Assembly: GCF_000298175.1 (NCBI RefSeq) | Contig: NZ_BAGZ01000017.1 | Span: 1-64,000 of the forward strand | Direction: 5' to 3' | Origin: Austwickia chelonae NBRC 105200 | GTDB taxonomy: Bacteria; Actinomycetota; Actinomycetes; Actinomycetales; Dermatophilaceae | DNA: 64,000 nt | In this document: positions 42,614 to 51,558 of the stretch, one piece after another | Numbering within the stretch: position 1 is the first letter of the stretch | How the letters are laid out: the number at the start of each line of letters is the position of its first letter | The notes under the pieces: generated by a model | Databases searched by the model: none | What the model was told of the DNA's origin: nothing | The model's input: only the letters and a program-made list of their open reading frames with translations | Position numbers and translations under genes: made by a program

Positions 42614-44182
42614 TCACGCCGCCAAAAAAGGCACCACCACGATCTTCACCACCGTGCCCACCGCGAAAAGCGCCCCGTAGGCCGACTCGATCCGCTCGTC
42701 ATTACGCAGCGCCGACGCGAAGGACAAGATCGCCGGCTGACCCACGAAACCAGCCCACCCGCCCGTCGACCGCGACGCCGACAGCCCCCACCACCGGGCC
42801 AGGACCAACACCACCACCGCACCCGCAACCAGCGACAACACCGCCACCGCGAGCACAGCCACCGCCGTCATCGTGAACGCCTGCGCAAGCATCGCCGGAC
42901 CCGACGCCAGACCCACACACGCCAAGAAGACCATCAACCCGAACTGACGCAAGGCCGCATTCACCGAATGAGGCAGATCCCACTGCACCGGCCCCGTCCG
43001 ATGCCGCGACCCCAACACCATCCCGACCACGAGCGTCCCGCAGGCCGCACCCAACCGCAACGGAACCGGCCCCGGAAAAGGAATCGTCACCGCACCCACC
43101 AACAACCCGGCGGTGATCCCCAAACCCAAGGAGAGCGCATCCACATGAGAGGCATGCCGTTCGGAATCACCGAAGAAATCGACGGCATCGTCCATCGACG
43201 ACGCCGGCACCACCGCCAACACCCGATCCCCCGGCTCCAGGACCAGATCGTCATGGGCCAACATGTCCAGATCCCGACGACGCACCCGGGTCACGATCCC
43301 CCGCAACCGCCCCTCCACATTGAGCTGCCCCAAGGTCCGCCCCACCAGCTCCGGATTCGTCACCAGAAAACGCCGGAAGTCCACATCCCGACGATGATGG
43401 GTCAGATCACCCTCCGAACTCTCATGCCCGACGACCGCCACCGCCCTGGCCACATCGTCCGGATTGCCGACCACCAGCACCCGGTCACCGCTCAACAGCC
43501 GGTCGGTCGCGATGACCACATGCATCGCACCGTCCCGCTCCAGATAGGACAAACGCACCGCCTGCTCGGACCACCCCGGGATCTCACCCACCGCGATATC
43601 CGCCTCGACCCGAGCCGTCGTCGCCGTCAACCCCGCCTCCGCCAAGGACGGAGTATCCCGATGCTCCGGCCACCGCCGCCCCACGACGAGAGCCACCACC
43701 ACCAACCCCACCACGACCCCCACCGGATAGGCCAGGGCATAACCGACCAAGGTGTCCCCGCTCCCACCGGTCGCACTCAACGCCGCATCGATCGCCGGAG
43801 AGGTCAACACCCCCGCGTACAAACCCGCCACATGCGCCGGAGCCAGGCCCAACGACGGACCCAGCAACGCCCCGGCCCCCGCCACCACGAGCAGACCCAC
43901 CACCCCGCTGGCCATCAACGGCCACTGGCGGCGCAGATCACTGCGGAAGGTGCCGCCCGCCGTCAACCCGACCGTGTAACAGAAGAGCAGCACCCCCAAG
44001 GTCTTCACCGTGTCCAGGCCCTGACCCAGCCGGGGATCGAGGGCACCCACCAACAGACCCACGAAGAGAGCACCGGCAGCGCCCAGCCGCACCGGGCCGA
44101 AAGGGACCTGCCCGAGCAAAGCGCCCAGGGCCAGGACGAGCATCACGGTCAGGACAGGCTGGGCGGCGAAGAATTCGATCAT
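42614..44182 (-). CDS. AAE-family putative transporter (AspT/YidE/YbjL type) with TrkA-C domains
   Basis: A 522-residue membrane protein. Two hydrophobic halves (residues about 1-165 and 355-522) flank two cytoplasmic TrkA-C-like domains (LSYLERDGAMHVVIATDRLLSGDRVLVVG and LGQLNVEGRLRGIVTRVRRRDLDMLAHDDLVLEPGDRVLAVV). This is the aspartate:alanine exchanger family architecture; both halves end in GGT/GGWAGFVGQPAI-type motifs. I chose the ATG at 44182 (MIEFFAAQ), where the first helix starts; longer frames begin at 44212 and 44299. It is 113 bases after the FAD oxidoreductase on the same strand, hinting at amino-acid exchange in D-amino-acid metabolism. Confidence 0.85.
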   Translation of the reverse strand: MIEFFAAQPVLTVMLVLALGALLGQVPFGPVRLGAAGALFVGLLVGALDPRLGQGLDTVKTLGVLLFCYTVGLTAGGTFRSDLRRQWPLMASGVVGLLVVAGAGALLGPSLGLAPAHVAGLYAGVLTSPAIDAALSATGGSGDTLVGYALAYPVGVVVGLVVVALVVGRRWPEHRDTPSLAEAGLTATTARVEADIAVGEIPGWSEQAVRLSYLERDGAMHVVIATDRLLSGDRVLVVGNPDDVARAVAVVGHESSEGDLTHHRRDVDFRRFLVTNPELVGRTLGQLNVEGRLRGIVTRVRRRDLDMLAHDDLVLEPGDRVLAVVPASSMDDAVDFFGDSERHASHVDALSLGLGITAGLLVGAVTIPFPGPVPLRLGAACGTLVVGMVLGSRHRTGPVQWDLPHSVNAALRQFGLMVFLACVGLASGPAMLAQAFTMTAVAVLAVAVLSLVAGAVVVLVLARWWGLSASRSTGGWAGFVGQPAILSFASALRNDERIESAYGALFAVGTVVKIVVVPFLAA

Positions 44183-44295
44183 CGCCGACCATTCTCCTGC
44201 CAGGAACGACATCTCCCGACCACCGCCGCGTCCCACCGCGCCACCCGGAACAGCCAGCCACCCACCAGCGGCGACGCGAACCAGCCGGGAAGAAC

Positions 44296-45630
44296 TCACC
44301 CCACCGGGTGCCCGACCCTCCGCCGCGGAAGCACACCGCCGCGGACCGCCCCACCCCGGAAGGGCGCGAAACGATCCGGGGAGAAAGTCGCCTCGTGCAA
44401 TGTCGGCCGACCCTCCACGATGCCCTCAGCCAACATCCGAGCCGTCACCGGCGCCAACACCAGACCCCACATGCCGTGCCCGGTCGCCACGTACAGATTG
44501 GCCAGCGCGCCCGAACGCCCGATGATCGGGGCCCCGTCGCAGGTGGTCGGCCGCAGCCCCGCCCACACCTGCAACACCCGACCGGACGCTGCCCGGCCCA
44601 GCGCCTCGACACCGGCCGCGCGGATCGCCTGGAGCCGCCTCCGATCCAGCGGACGGTCGTCGGCCCCGAGCTCCAAGGTGCCGCACAGCCGCAACCGGTC
44701 CTGGTACGGAGTGGCCACCACCCTGCGCTCCTTCAGGGTCACCGGCCGGGACAACTCCAGACCCGGCACCGGCTCCAGATCGACCACATAACCCCGGGCG
44801 CCACGCAAGGGCAGATACAGCCCGACATCGGCACCCAACCGGGGGCTGCCCATCCCCGCGGCCAACATCACACCGGACACCGTGTGCTCTTCCGTCCTGC
44901 CCTGACGGTCGGCCGTGACGACCCGGGTGATCCGGTCGCCGTCCTGCGACAGATGCCGCACCCGGCACCCCCAGCGCACCTGGGCGCCTTCCCGGCAGGC
45001 CGCCTCGACCATCGCCTGGGTGTACACCCGGCTGTCGCAGTGGGCGTCCTCCTCGTGGGGGACCGCCGCATAGGCTCGGGTCACCGACGGTTCGAGGGCG
45101 CGCGCCCGGTCACCGAAGTAGACGCCGGCGGTCCGGCCGCCGGTCTTGACCTGCCAGCCCTGACGGGTCAGGAAGAGGTCGAGGGACCCGCTGCGTCGTA
45201 CCCCGGTGTCGACGCCCTGGGCGGCATAGGCCAGGTGCAGGGCCAGGCTCGCCCGGGCCAGTTCCCGTAGGCGGGCGGAGACCGCCCGGCTGCGGGCCGG
45301 GGCGGCGGACCAGGCCAGCCGGGCCAGCCAGGGCAGGAGTGTCGGGCGCGGGGTCACCTTGAGGGGGCTGGTGGGTTCGCCGACATGGCGTAGCCCCTCC
45401 TGGATCGTGGCCGGGGTGGCCAAGGTCTCCACGTGGGCCGGGGCCAGCAGCCCGGCGTTGGCGTAGGAGCAGCCGTGTCCGACGTCGTCGCCCTCGTCGA
45501 TCAGGGTGACGGTCACCCCTCGTCGGGCGAGTTCGTAGGCGATGGTGGCCCCGACCGCGCCTGCGCCGATGACGACGGTCGGGGATCCGGTGGTGGACGG
45601 AGGATGGGGCCTGGACGTCACCTCATCCAA
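44296..45630 (-). CDS. FAD-dependent amino-acid oxidoreductase (D-amino-acid dehydrogenase/DadA-like)
   Basis: A 444-residue flavoprotein of the DAO family. The FAD-binding Rossmann motif is TVVIGAGAVGATIAYELARRGVTVTLIDEG, with the family's YANAGLLAPAHVE segment and the C-terminal AGLRPTTCDGAPIIGR and NLYVATGHGMWGLVLAPVTARMLAEGI. It should oxidise D-amino acids or glycine-like substrates. It is followed by the AAE-type transporter gene, so the two may be used together. Confidence 0.85.
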   Translation of the reverse strand: MDEVTSRPHPPSTTGSPTVVIGAGAVGATIAYELARRGVTVTLIDEGDDVGHGCSYANAGLLAPAHVETLATPATIQEGLRHVGEPTSPLKVTPRPTLLPWLARLAWSAAPARSRAVSARLRELARASLALHLAYAAQGVDTGVRRSGSLDLFLTRQGWQVKTGGRTAGVYFGDRARALEPSVTRAYAAVPHEEDAHCDSRVYTQAMVEAACREGAQVRWGCRVRHLSQDGDRITRVVTADRQGRTEEHTVSGVMLAAGMGSPRLGADVGLYLPLRGARGYVVDLEPVPGLELSRPVTLKERRVVATPYQDRLRLCGTLELGADDRPLDRRRLQAIRAAGVEALGRAASGRVLQVWAGLRPTTCDGAPIIGRSGALANLYVATGHGMWGLVLAPVTARMLAEGIVEGRPTLHEATFSPDRFAPFRGGAVRGGVLPRRRVGHPVG

Positions 45631-45690
45631 TTTACGAGGAATGTCCCTTTCCTGCAGCGGTTTGCGTGACAGAGGGGCGCCTGCGCGGGA

Positions 45691-46680
45691 TCACTCCGTC
45701 GGAGGCTCCGGGCGGGGCAGAGTCACCGGGAGCAGGGTGGGCACGGAGTCGGGGATGTCCCGGAAGGTGTGACAGGGCAGGCCGTCGGCCGTGGTTCCCC
45801 GCACGGCGTCGCGGATACCTTCCCAGGCGGCGCGTCCTTCCGGGGTCCAGAAGGCCGAGGTGTAGACGTGGAAACCGTCGGGGGCCTCACGCATGTCGAC
45901 TCTGGTCCCGGCCGCCCGCGCCTTCGCGGCGAACAGGCGGACGTCGGGGCGCAGGATGTCGTGTCCGCCCTGGTAGATCGTCATCGCAGGCAGATCGGCG
46001 AGGGTGTCGTTGATCGGGCTGATCATCGGGTCGGTGGTCTCCCGCTCCCCGGCCCAGTGTCGCGCGGCTTCCACGAGGGTGTCGCAGCGCAGCTTGATGT
46101 CGCGCCGCTCCAGGGCCTTGGCCGTCGGATTGGTCAACGAGGCGTCCACCCAGGGGGAGAGCAGGACGATCCGGTCGGCAGCCCGGAGGCCTTCGTCACG
46201 GGCCCGGATGGCCTGGGCGACGGCCAGTGCCCCGCCGGAGGAGTCGCCCATCAGGACGAGTCGTCGACCGTCGGCGGCGTCGACGACCTGCCGGTAGACG
46301 CTGTCGAGGACGGGAATGGCCTGGTCGACGGTGTGTTGGGGGGCGAGTCCGTAGCTGGGCACGGTCACGGCGGCGCCGGTGCGGGCGATGACCCGGGCGA
46401 TGGTGTCCCAGTGCCAGCGGGAGAGCGGGTGCAGGTAGCCGCCGCCGTGCAGGTAGACGACTTCGATGTCGGTGCTGTTCTGGACGGGGTCCAGGCGCAG
46501 TGCGGGCCGCCCGCCGGTGTGGATCCGGCTGATGAAGCAACGTCGCCGTAGGGACATGGGCGGGGGTGCGGCGCAACGGTAGGGGTCGAGGGAGTGGATG
46601 GGGCGGCGAGAGGTCGGTCGGGTAGGGGTGCGGTAGACGAAGCGACCTACGGTCCGGGTGAGTGTCATCGACAATGACAT
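45691..46680 (-). CDS. Alpha/beta hydrolase (HSL-type esterase/lipase)
   Basis: A 329-residue hydrolase of the hormone-sensitive-lipase group. The oxyanion motif is VVYLHGGGYLHPL, the nucleophile Ser lies in LMGDSSGGALAVA, and Asp and His lie in GGHDILRPDV and PDGFHVYTSAF. The start is the ATG at 46680 with AAGGAGG seven bases before it. There is no signal peptide. It is divergent from the CobW-type gene, 122 bases apart. A short inverted repeat TGTCAT-N5-ATGACA lies at its own start (46663-46679). Confidence 0.88.
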   Translation of the reverse strand: MSLSMTLTRTVGRFVYRTPTRPTSRRPIHSLDPYRCAAPPPMSLRRRCFISRIHTGGRPALRLDPVQNSTDIEVVYLHGGGYLHPLSRWHWDTIARVIARTGAAVTVPSYGLAPQHTVDQAIPVLDSVYRQVVDAADGRRLVLMGDSSGGALAVAQAIRARDEGLRAADRIVLLSPWVDASLTNPTAKALERRDIKLRCDTLVEAARHWAGERETTDPMISPINDTLADLPAMTIYQGGHDILRPDVRLFAAKARAAGTRVDMREAPDGFHVYTSAFWTPEGRAAWEGIRDAVRGTTADGLPCHTFRDIPDSVPTLLPVTLPRPEPPTE

Positions 46681-46802
46681 GAGGCCTCCTTGTGCGGCGG
46701 TGACAGTCTGCCGCACCTGTGATTGCTCCTCGACGACAGCCTGTGTCCGGCGGACATCCCGCAGGTGACGCGATCCAGACACCACGGAAGGTGGACATCC
46801 TC

Positions 46803-47927
46803 ATGGCTCGGACGACTCGTCGACGTATCCCGGTGGTCGTGCTCGCCGGGGGGCTCGGTAGCGGGAAGACGACGGTGCTGAACCATCTCCTGGCCCGAGG
46901 GTCGGGGCGGATCGGGGTGATCATCAACGACTTCGGCGATATCAACGTGGATGCTTTCCTGGTGCGTGGCCACGTGGATGCGACGACGACCATCGCCGGG
47001 GGTTGTCTGTGCTGTCTGGCCGATCCGAGCCAGTTGGACGCGGCCCTGGCGCGGCTGTCCGGCCCGTCGTCCGATCTGGACGTGATCGTGGTGGAGGCCA
47101 GTGGGCTCGCCGAGCCGCGTGCGGTGGCCCGGATGGTGGTGGCCACCGAGGTGCCCGGGGTGCGCTTCGGGGGTGTGGTGGAGGTCGTCGACGCGGTCGC
47201 GGGACTGGCTTGTCTGGCGCAGGGGGTGTCTCCGGTGGCGGCCGATCATCTGCGGGTGGCCTCCTTGCTGGTGGTGAACAAGGTGGACCGGGTGCCCGCG
47301 GGGGAGCCGGGTGCGGACCCCCTGGCCGGGTTGTTGCGGGCCGTGCGTGAGCATGCTCCGGGGACTCCGCTGGTGCGGACCTCTTTCGGTCGGATCGACC
47401 CGGATCTGGTGTTCGACGCGCAGGAGCGCCCTGAGCCGGTGGGCCAGTTGAGCATCACCGATCTGCTGGCGGAGCAGTTGGCCGAACAGGCGGCCCAGGA
47501 GGACATGCGGTCGGGTGGTGCCTGCCTCGACCAGTCGGGGTCGGACTGCCTGCCGGGGCACGATCATGACCGGCACGACCACGACCGTCATGTGGCGGTC
47601 TCGCTCGACGATCCCCGCCCGGTGGATCCGCGCAGGCTGGTCGCTTTCCTGGAGGAGCGGCCGCCGGGTCTGTACCGGGTCAAGGGGGCTTTCTGGGTGG
47701 ACGCGCCGGGGCGGGGTGGCCGGTATGTGGTGCAGGCGGTCGGCGGGTGGTTCTCCTTCGAGCGGGAGTCGCCTCGGCGGGCGGGTGAGCGTCGTACCCA
47801 GTTGGTGGCGATCGGGACGGAGGTGGACCGGGACGAGGTGGCGGCGCGGATGGGTGCCTGTCTGAGCGAGGACGGCCCGTTGGACCGGGTGGGGCTCTTC
47901 GAGTTGGACCGGTTCGTCGCCAGGTGA
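46803..47927 (+). CDS. CobW/COG0523 metal-chaperone GTPase
   Basis: G3E-family GTPase of 374 residues. The P-loop is GGLGSGKT (residues 16-23), the metal-binding CxCC motif is in IAGGCLCCLAD (about 63-70), and the Mg/switch motifs are VVEASGLAEPRAVAR and VVNKVDRV. A His-rich loop (HDHDRHDHDRHVA) around residue 260 is typical of zinc- or cobalt-handling members (ZNG1/YciC). The C-terminal domain starts near RLVAFLEERPPGLYRVKG. No Zur box or cobalamin gene is visible nearby, so the metal is undetermined, with zinc the most likely. Confidence 0.9.
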   Translation: MARTTRRRIPVVVLAGGLGSGKTTVLNHLLARGSGRIGVIINDFGDINVDAFLVRGHVDATTTIAGGCLCCLADPSQLDAALARLSGPSSDLDVIVVEASGLAEPRAVARMVVATEVPGVRFGGVVEVVDAVAGLACLAQGVSPVAADHLRVASLLVVNKVDRVPAGEPGADPLAGLLRAVREHAPGTPLVRTSFGRIDPDLVFDAQERPEPVGQLSITDLLAEQLAEQAAQEDMRSGGACLDQSGSDCLPGHDHDRHDHDRHVAVSLDDPRPVDPRRLVAFLEERPPGLYRVKGAFWVDAPGRGGRYVVQAVGGWFSFERESPRRAGERRTQLVAIGTEVDRDEVAARMGACLSEDGPLDRVGLFELDRFVAR

Positions 47928-47951
47928 GTGGCAGACGGGTGGGGCCGTCGG

Positions 47952-48902
47952 TCAGTCGACGGTTTCTCCGTCGGCGGGGGGCACCGGGGTCAGGCTGGTC
48001 AGGTCGTAGGGGGTGCGCTGGTAGACGTAGAAGTTCAGCCAGTTCGAGTAGAGCAGGTAGGCGTGGCTGCGCCAGGTGACCATGGGGGTGGCCTGCGGGT
48101 CGTCGCCGGGGAAGTAGTGGGCGGGGACGTCGATGGGCAGGCCTCGGGCGACGTCGCGTTCGTATTCGGCGGCGAGGGTGCGCCGGTCGTATTCGGGGTG
48201 TCCGGTGACGAAGAGCTGGCGTTGGTCGCGGCTGGTCACCAGGTAGACGCCGGCTTCGTCGGATTCGGCGACGAGATCGAGGCCGTCGTGGGCGAGGACG
48301 TCTTCGCGGGCGATGCCGGTGTGGCGGGAGTGTGGTGCGGGGAAGATCTCGTCGAAGCCGCGGACGATGGGGGCGTGCCGTCGGAGTACCTGGTGGTCGA
48401 AGATGCCGAAGATCTTCGCGGTCAGTTCGTGTTTGGGGACTCCGAAGTGGTGGTAGAGACCGGCCTGGGCGCCCCAGCAGGTGTGCAGGGTGGAGAAGAC
48501 GTTGTCCCGGGACCATTCCATGATGTCGACGAGTTCGTCCCAGTAACTGACCTCTTCGAAGGCCATCAGTTCGACGGGGGCGCCGGTGATGATGAGTCCG
48601 TCGAATTTGCGGCCGCGGACCTGGTCGAAGGTCGTGTAGAAGGTTTCGAGGTGTTCGACGGGGGTGTTCTTCGATTCGTGGGATCTCATCCGCAGCAGGG
48701 TGAAGTGGATCTGCAGCGGGGAGTTGGCGAGGAGTCGCAGTACCTGGGTCTCGGTGTCGACCTTGGTGGGCATCAGGTTGACCATGGCGATGTGCAGTGG
48801 CCGGATGTCCTGGTGGTCGGCCCGGTCGGTCGACATGGTGAAGACGTTCTCGGCTTCGAGTGTCGCCCGGGCGGGCAGGTCGCGGGGGATGGTGACGGGC
48901 AT
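47952..48902 (-). CDS. metA: Homoserine O-acyltransferase MetA, predicted acetyltransferase
   Basis: First committed step of methionine synthesis: acylation of homoserine. It is a 316-residue protein. The catalytic Cys142 lies in [10 protein letters not shown], and His235 and Glu237 in VTGHPEYD. Position 111 is Glu in [11 protein letters not shown], where the E. coli succinyl enzyme has Gly; in the Bacillus MetA proteins Glu111 goes with acetyl-CoA. I therefore predict acetyl transfer. The ATG at 48902 starts the conserved [11 protein letters not shown]; the upstream extension to 49028 is unneeded. It converges with the CobW gene. Confidence 0.93.
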   Translation of the reverse strand: MPVTIPRDLPARATLEAENVFTMSTDRADHQDIRPLHIAMVNLMPTKVDTETQVLRLLANSPLQIHFTLLRMRSHESKNTPVEHLETFYTTFDQVRGRKFDGLIITGAPVELMAFEEVSYWDELVDIMEWSRDNVFSTLHTCWGAQAGLYHHFGVPKHELTAKIFGIFDHQVLRRHAPIVRGFDEIFPAPHSRHTGIAREDVLAHDGLDLVAESDEAGVYLVTSRDQRQLFVTGHPEYDRRTLAAEYERDVARGLPIDVPAHYFPGDDPQATPMVTWRSHAYLLYSNWLNFYVYQRTPYDLTSLTPVPPADGETVD

Positions 48903-49096
48903 GGTCGGCTCCTCGGGGCTGCCGTGCGCGATGTGATCGGCCGTGGTCGAGCGTAAGCCTCGGAGCTGTGGCCGGGCGAGCCGATGGCGCAGTGGTCTTC
49001 GTCGGGATCCGCGTTCGGTGCCGGGCATTCATGGCGGGGTGGGGGTGTGTCGGCGGGGTGCCGCTGCAGGTGGTCGCGGCACCCCGGCCGGGTGGG

Positions 49097-49903
49097 TCAG
49101 TCGCGGCGGTGGGGGCAGCCTCCTTGGGCGCCGCGTGCGCACCAGGCGAGGTGGTCGACGCAGGCGAGGGCTTCGGGCGGGGAGTCGACGGGGGTGTTGA
49201 AGGGGATGCGGACGATGCGCGGGGGGACGGCGCGGGGGCACAGGGTGGTGATCCCGCAGGTGTCGGCGCTGACGGGGAGGATGGCTTCGGTGAGGCCGTC
49301 GCGGCCGAGGCAGAGGTCGGCGATGAGGGCGAGTTCGTCGGCGTGGGTGGCGGAGAGCAGTCGGACGAGGGTGGCGCTGTCGGCGGCGAGTCGGTCGACG
49401 GCGGCGCGTTGGACGTCTTCTGGGTCGAGGTCTGCGGAGTCGAAGAGGTCGCGGGCCCAGACGCCGTCGATGTGGATGCGCAGGATGCGGGCGTCGGGCC
49501 AGTCGGTGAGGGTCTGGGCGAGCATGAGGCATTCGGTGTCGCTGGTGTCGGGGAGGGATCCGACGGGCAGCAGGGTGGCTTTTCCTCGGACGAGGACTGC
49601 TGCGGTGGTGAGGGCGTGGTCGGCGAAGGGTGCTTGTTCGGTGATGGAGATGACGACGGAGGGGGTGCCGTCGAGGTCTTCGGTGGTCCAGCCGTGGAGG
49701 CGGTCGGGGTCGGTGACGACCCAGGTGGTGCCGTCGTGTTCCTGGCCGTGGAGGACGGGGACATTGGCGGAGCAGGTGGGGACGCGGGCGAGCCGCAGGG
49801 TCGCGGTGCCGGCGCCGCTGAGCAGTCTGCGGGCCATGGAGGGAAGCGCTTCCCCTTCCGGGGTGGCCGTGCTCACCTGTGCCGGATCGGGGTGGTGCGT
49901 CAT
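49097..49903 (-). CDS. DUF2470-domain protein, iron-regulated (HugZ-like)
   Basis: A 268-residue protein. The N-terminal part resembles the split-barrel of HugZ-type heme-degrading proteins (ARRLLSGAGTATLRLARVPT), and the C-terminal DUF2470 domain contains LSATHADELALIADLC and GITTLCPRAVPPRIVRIPFNTPVD. It ends in a Cys-rich tail (WCARGAQGGCPHRRD). A perfect 19-base DtxR/IdeR box lies 69 bases upstream, so the gene should be repressed by iron and act in iron or heme acquisition. The start ATG at 49903 precedes MTHHPDPAQ. No siderophore genes flank it. Confidence 0.82.
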   Translation of the reverse strand: MTHHPDPAQVSTATPEGEALPSMARRLLSGAGTATLRLARVPTCSANVPVLHGQEHDGTTWVVTDPDRLHGWTTEDLDGTPSVVISITEQAPFADHALTTAAVLVRGKATLLPVGSLPDTSDTECLMLAQTLTDWPDARILRIHIDGVWARDLFDSADLDPEDVQRAAVDRLAADSATLVRLLSATHADELALIADLCLGRDGLTEAILPVSADTCGITTLCPRAVPPRIVRIPFNTPVDSPPEALACVDHLAWCARGAQGGCPHRRD

Positions 49904-49971
49904 CGAAGGGTCTCCCGTCGGTGCGTGCTGTGGGCGGGAAATGAAGGTGTGTCCGACCCACATGTTGATAG

Positions 49972-49990
49972 TTAGGTTAGGCTAACCTAA
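49972..49990. promoter_or_regulatory. DtxR/IdeR iron box
   Basis: TTAGGTTAGGCTAACCTAA is a perfect 19-base palindrome around the central G at 49981 and fits the DtxR/IdeR consensus very closely. It lies upstream of the DUF2470 gene on the minus strand, at a position where the bound repressor would block its promoter. Confidence 0.9.
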
Positions 49991-50194
49991 TATCAAGTCC
50001 TGTGACGGTGCACCTACCGACGCGGAACCACTGGTGTTCCACAGTATTCCGTGTCGGCAAGGTCACCGGCACTTCCAAGAAGTCCGTGATCAGACGTGTG
50101 GCGGCACGTCGTAGTCACGGCCGCCCGGGCCGGCAAGCCCGGGCACGGTGGAACGGGCCCGGCCGGGCGGGGCTGGCCCGACCCGATCCACCAT

Positions 50195-50234
50195 GGCGGA
50201 GCGGCTCGTCCTTGTCCGGGCGAACCGCTCCGCC
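50195..50234 (-). terminator. Hairpin downstream of rlmC
   Basis: GGCGGAGCGG (50195-50204) pairs with CCGCTCCGCC (50225-50234), loop 20 bases. It lies about 40 bases beyond the rlmC stop and can end that transcript before the DUF2470 promoter. Confidence 0.5.
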
Positions 50235-50275
50235 CTGAAAAACCCACCCCGGCACGGCCAGGACCACCCCGCAGA

Positions 50276-51466
50276 TCACCCCCGACGCAACAACACCAAC
50301 ACCTCCGCGTGATCGGTGTGCGGGAACATGTCGAACAACCTCGCCCGCACCGGACGCAAAGACGGCATCGCCGCCAGATCCGAGGCCAACGACTCCGGAC
50401 GGCAACTCGAATAGACCACCGTGCGCACCCCCGAACACTCCAACGCCTCCGCCGTACGCGCCCCGACCCCCCTGCGCGGCGGATTCACGATCACCACATC
50501 CGGCACACCCCCACCGGACAACATGCCCGCCCGCACCAGCGTCGACACATCCCCGACCTCGAAAGACACCGGAAGACCCGCAGACTCCGCACTCCGACGC
50601 GCCCCCGCCACCGCCGCCGCGCTCACCTCGACCCCGGTCACCGACACCCCTGCCGCCGCCACATGCAAGGCGAAACCACCCGCGCCGCAGAACAGATCCA
50701 ACACCGACCCCGGCGACTCAGCCGCCACCCACCGTGCCGCCTCCCGGTAAAGACCTGCCGCCACCACCGAATTCGTCTGCAGGAAAGCCCCCGGATCCAC
50801 CTGGAGATCCGCCTCGCCCACCCGCATCGACAGGCTCCGCGCAGAAGTCAGCACGACCTCCTCCTCGCCCTCCGCGGCCGCCCGATGCTCCCGCAACAGG
50901 TTCACCGTCACCACCGGAGCAGGATCCACCCCCGGACCGCCCAGACCCGCCCGACGCAACGCCTGCTGCAACATCGGCACCGACCGCCGGATCTTGCCCA
51001 GCTGCCCCTCCGAACGCAAGACGAAACGGATCATCAACGCGCCGTCCGGCGACTCCACCAGATGGACCTGCTTCAACTCGCCCGACCGGGCCGCCACATC
51101 GTACGGACGCAAGCGCAGCTCCCGGACGAAATCGGCCAACACCGGCAAAGCCACCGTCGACGACGGACCCAACAGGGCACACCCCCGCAGATCGACCCCC
51201 CGACCCTCCGGCCCCAGGATCCCCAACGTCGGCTCCGACGGCGTCCCACCCACGACCATCTTCGCCTTCGACCGAAAATGCCGCAGCGGCGACCCGAAAG
51301 GCTCCTCCCAGCACAACCCCGGGAAAGAACCCACCGTCTTCTCCACGAACGCCTGCTTCGCCGCCAACTGGACGGCATACTCCTGACCCATCCGAGAACA
51401 CGAGCGACAGGCCCCGGCGTCGAAATACTCACAGTCCACCGACCGATTGTCCCCGATCACCACCAC
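50276..51466 (-). CDS. rlmC: 23S rRNA (uracil-5)-methyltransferase RlmC
   Basis: SAM-dependent RNA methyltransferase with an iron-sulfur cluster. The N-terminal cluster cysteines are in DCEYFDAGACRSCS with a fourth in LRGCALLG. The catalytic part has VLDLFCGAGGFALHVA, VIVNPPRRGVG and the nucleophilic Cys in VVYSSCRPESLASDL. The DAGxCRSC start matches RlmC rather than the longer RlmD or TrmA. The start is uncertain: GTG codons at 51475, 51466, 51463, 51460 and 51439 are in frame; I used 51466 (about 396 residues). An ATG at 51607 would overlap the divergent gene's promoter and start. Confidence 0.85.
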   Translation of the reverse strand: MVVIGDNRSVDCEYFDAGACRSCSRMGQEYAVQLAAKQAFVEKTVGSFPGLCWEEPFGSPLRHFRSKAKMVVGGTPSEPTLGILGPEGRGVDLRGCALLGPSSTVALPVLADFVRELRLRPYDVAARSGELKQVHLVESPDGALMIRFVLRSEGQLGKIRRSVPMLQQALRRAGLGGPGVDPAPVVTVNLLREHRAAAEGEEEVVLTSARSLSMRVGEADLQVDPGAFLQTNSVVAAGLYREAARWVAAESPGSVLDLFCGAGGFALHVAAAGVSVTGVEVSAAAVAGARRSAESAGLPVSFEVGDVSTLVRAGMLSGGGVPDVVIVNPPRRGVGARTAEALECSGVRTVVYSSCRPESLASDLAAMPSLRPVRARLFDMFPHTDHAEVLVLLRRG

Positions 51467-51558
51467 CCCACCCACGACCCGGACCAGCTCCACCCCAGGT
51501 TCATCTGATAGCGACAGAGAAGCGGGCGAACGTCCGAAAACACCCGGCAGAGGAGAAA

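Larger units (their letters stand above)
49904..50275. other. 372-base gap with DtxR box and rlmC terminator
   Basis: The left part is the iron-controlled promoter of the DUF2470 gene. The right part carries the hairpin listed below. A plus-strand frame from 50002 has no support. Confidence 0.6.

Noticed and set aside
41141-44791. 1216-codon plus-strand frame
   Set aside because: Antisense to malic enzyme and the AAE transporter; His/Arg/Gln-rich sequence without domains.
46663-46679. Inverted repeat TGTCAT-N5-ATGACA near the cobW/esterase promoter as a Zur box
   Set aside because: It does not fit the actinobacterial Zur consensus and lies inside the first codons of the esterase gene.
47680-49764. 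Very long minus-strand frame across cobW, metA and DUF2470 genes
   Set aside because: Translation is Ser/Pro/Thr then Arg/His low complexity, antisense or out of frame to three clear genes.
50734-51558. In-frame extension of the DUF418-like gene
   Set aside because: Pro/Thr/Arg-rich translation antisense to rlmC; the ATG at 51559 has a strong ribosome-binding site and begins at the first helix.
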